NCBI GenBank assembly: GCA_958430865.1
Contig: CAUDNR010004112.1
Span: 95,321 to 130,238, forward strand
DNA from: Entrophospora sp. SA101
Taxonomy: Eukaryota > Glomeromycota > Glomeromycetes > Entrophosporales > Entrophosporaceae
Reading direction: 5' to 3'
Length of the DNA stretch: 34,918 bases
The notes below the pieces were generated by a model. It was not told the DNA's origin. It did not search any database and saw only the letters and a list, made by a program, of their open reading frames with translations. The translations under genes were made by a program, and so were the position numbers. Shown piece after piece: positions 33,141-34,918 of this stretch; position 1 is the first letter of the stretch; every line of letters begins with the position of its first letter.

Positions 33141-33367
33141 ATCACAATGATCAACCTTGTATATTTTTTAATTTTGCAATTTCTTAAAATTTTTCATATT
33201 AAAATTAAAAGAAATTTATATCAATATGTAGCTTAGGTTCTCAAGAATATTTATTTGAAATTTCATGACTTTACCATGGTTAGACATATTGTTATTTAAA
33301 ATAAAGGATCTGTGCTAAAATTGATGGATTAAAATTTTTTTGATCTAATTTTTTAAAAATGTTAAAA

Positions 33368-34399
33368 ATGTCTAAAAATTTGGAATTGACTGAAACTGAA
33401 TGAGGAAAATATTAGGTCTTAGAATAGGTGGTAGTAGTATCAGAAAGATTTCAAAAATACTTAAAATTCCAAAATCTACTGTTCACAAAAATATTCAACG
33501 TCATGAGAATGCAGTGAGTCTAAAAAGCGCATCAAGAAGTGGCCGTCCAAGAATGTTAAAAGTAATGATCAAAAAATCCTGAAAGAAATTGTGACAAAAA
33601 AAAATCGTAGTTCTGCAGAAGAGATCCAAAAAGGTTTTGTTCAAGTAAGTGGCATTCAAGTATCAACAAAAACTATTCGAAAAAATTTGCATGAACTTGG
33701 AGTTTTTTCTAGAGTTGCTGCAATAAAGCCCTTATTAACAGAACAGCAAAGAGAAAATCGATTAAAGTGGTGTTTGGACAGAAGAGGTTGGACTGTGAGA
33801 CAATGGAAAAATGTCATCTGGAGTGATGAATCCCATTTTAAAATTTTTAGGAGTGATGGACCATCTTGAGTTTGGAGGAAAAATGGCAAACGTTACAATA
33901 TTGAGAATATCAGACCGTCTGTTAAACATGGTGGTGGTGGAATAATGGTGTGGGGGTGTTTTTCTGGAAAGGGATTAGGACCACTAGTAAAAGTAGATGG
34001 ACGGATGAATAATCAGGATTATATTGAAATTTTGGAAAATAATTTGATGCCGTTAATTGCAACACAATTTCATAATAGAGGATACAAATTTCAAGATGAT
34101 AATGCACCAGTGCACACAGCGAATAATGTAATCATTTGGATGAGAGAAAAAATATTGTGACATTACCTGATTGGCCATCCCAGTCTCCTGATCTCAATCC
34201 AATTTAACACCTTTGGGATGAGTTGGAAAGAAGATTGAAAAAACGTGAAATTTATCCCAAAAATGCTCGAGAATTGGAACTTGCTTTGCAAGAGGAATGG
34301 TCTGAAATTCCTCAAACAGTTTATCACAAAATGATTGAAAGCATGCCAAGGAGAATAGAGGAATACATTGCTAATAATGGGTGGCCAACATGGTATTGA
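33368..34399 (+). pseudogene. Inactivated Tc1-type DDE transposase
   Basis: Reading from the ATG at 33368, a helix-turn-helix region (IRKISKILKIPKSTVHKNI) is followed by a Tc1-type second DNA-binding part (RNRLKWC-like block at about 33750) and the DDE domain. The first Asp is in WSDESHF (33825-33827) and the second in QDDNAPVHTA (34098-34100). The third acidic residue, expected in NPI-x-HLWDELERR about 34 residues later, is replaced by a TAA stop (34205-34207). Further damage: stop or frame change near 33400, a frame change near 33560-33590, TGA at 33867-33869 before VWRKNGKRYN, and a frame change near 34155. The end is GWPTWY and stop at 34399. Cut-and-paste activity from this copy is not expected. 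Confidence 0.92.
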
Positions 34400-34452
34400 T
34401 TTATTTGTTTGTAATTTTGATGATAAACAGTAAAAATTTTTAAAAATTTAAA

Positions 34453-34633
34453 TTTAATTGAAGTTCGTATTTTTAAAATTAAAAAATATAAATGAAGGCT
34501 AAAAACATGAAATTTTATAAGCACATTCACCAAAATCTAAGCTACGTTTTGATAAAATTTTATGTATAATCATTATGTGAGTTTTTGCGTAATTATTAAA
34601 AACAGGTGTCCCGATACTTTCTTCCAGGCAGTG
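34453..34633 (-). repeat. Right terminal inverted repeat of the Tc1 element
   Basis: Reverse complement of 32960-33140, with the outer 28 bases identical and the inner 60-70 bases nearly so. Confidence 0.85.
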
Positions 34634-34635
34634 TA

Positions 34636-34918
34636 TCTATGTCCACAAATCTTCCAGATAGATTGATAAGAGTTATTATGATTATTTTATTTACATTTTA
34701 TCAATCTTTTATTATTATTTATATTTTATTTATATTATATCAATCTATGTAATTTTATCATATAAAGGACATCATTTTTAAGATAATAAAGATAACTTGT
34801 ATTTTTACAATAATTAAATACCTGTTCGACAAACATGTTATCCTTAAACTGTCCACATTTTCGAATAAGGGAATTTCGAAAAATTTTATTGGTAAATTAC
34901 AAAATTCCACCAATCAAA
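34636..34918. other. AT-rich flank
   Basis: Contains ATTTATATTTTATTTATATT-type repeats and ATCAATCT words, but no gene. Confidence 0.5.

Larger units (their letters stand above)
32960..34633 (+). mobile_element. Complete but inactive Tc1/mariner-type element
   Basis: The element is 1674 bases. It starts CACTGCCTGGAAGAAAGTAT and ends with the exact reverse complement, flanked by TA on both sides (32958-32959 and 34634-34635), the target duplication typical of the superfamily. The inverted repeats extend about 181 bases (32960-33140 and 34453-34633). The first 28 bases are identical, a middle part is diverged, and an inner block around GTGCTTATAAAAT and AGCCTTCATTTATATTTTTT is nearly identical. 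Between them lies one degenerate transposase gene. Confidence 0.93.

Noticed and set aside
33656..34107. Minus-strand open frames inside the Tc1 element
   Set aside because: Antisense shadows of the transposase; no independent support.

Overview
The window looks like nuclear DNA of an arbuscular mycorrhizal fungus (Glomeromycotina, most like Rhizophagus irregularis). The evidence is very high A+T content, many short GT-AG introns of about 60-150 bases, a protein kinase carrying the zinc-ribbon plus 'NWTSGN' N-terminus that I associate with the expanded Rhizophagus kinase families, and scattered remains of Tc1/mariner, pogo/Tigger and miniature inverted-repeat elements. The species is an inference; no marker gene is present.

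Seven spliced genes could be rebuilt exon by exon with consistent reading phase. From the left they are: a Dma1/CHFR-type FHA-RING ubiquitin ligase (minus, 2334-3740); VAC14, the scaffold of the PI(3,5)P2 kinase complex (minus, 8232-12364, 13 exons); the mitochondrial branched-chain 2-oxoacid dehydrogenase E1 beta subunit (plus, 15138-17117, 9 exons); two tandem copies of an unrecognised four-exon gene for a small three-helix membrane protein (plus, 18748-19306 and 20236-20804); a Rhizophagus-type protein kinase (minus, 24168-26199); and a short Src1/Heh-type inner nuclear membrane protein (minus, 28012-29553). VAC14 and the E1 beta gene are divergently transcribed across a 2.8 kb spacer. These are mostly independent housekeeping or signalling genes with no sign of a shared pathway or cluster.

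The two strongest unusual observations are an apparent AT-AC minor-spliceosome (U12-type) intron in VAC14 at 10481-10555, with donor, branch site and reading phase all fitting, and the tandem pair of small membrane-protein genes, whose exon structure and central helices are conserved while their ends diverge.

The rest is repeat-rich. 5-8 kb and 26.7-27.7 kb hold unrecognised or decayed coding stretches. 20.8-23.2 kb holds a 26-base minisatellite, a pogo-type terminus and small palindromic elements. 31-34.6 kb is a nest of mobile DNA: a 117-base tandem array, a palindromic miniature element abutting a truncated pogo-like transposase, and a complete but inactivated Tc1-type element with 181-base inverted repeats and TA target duplications.
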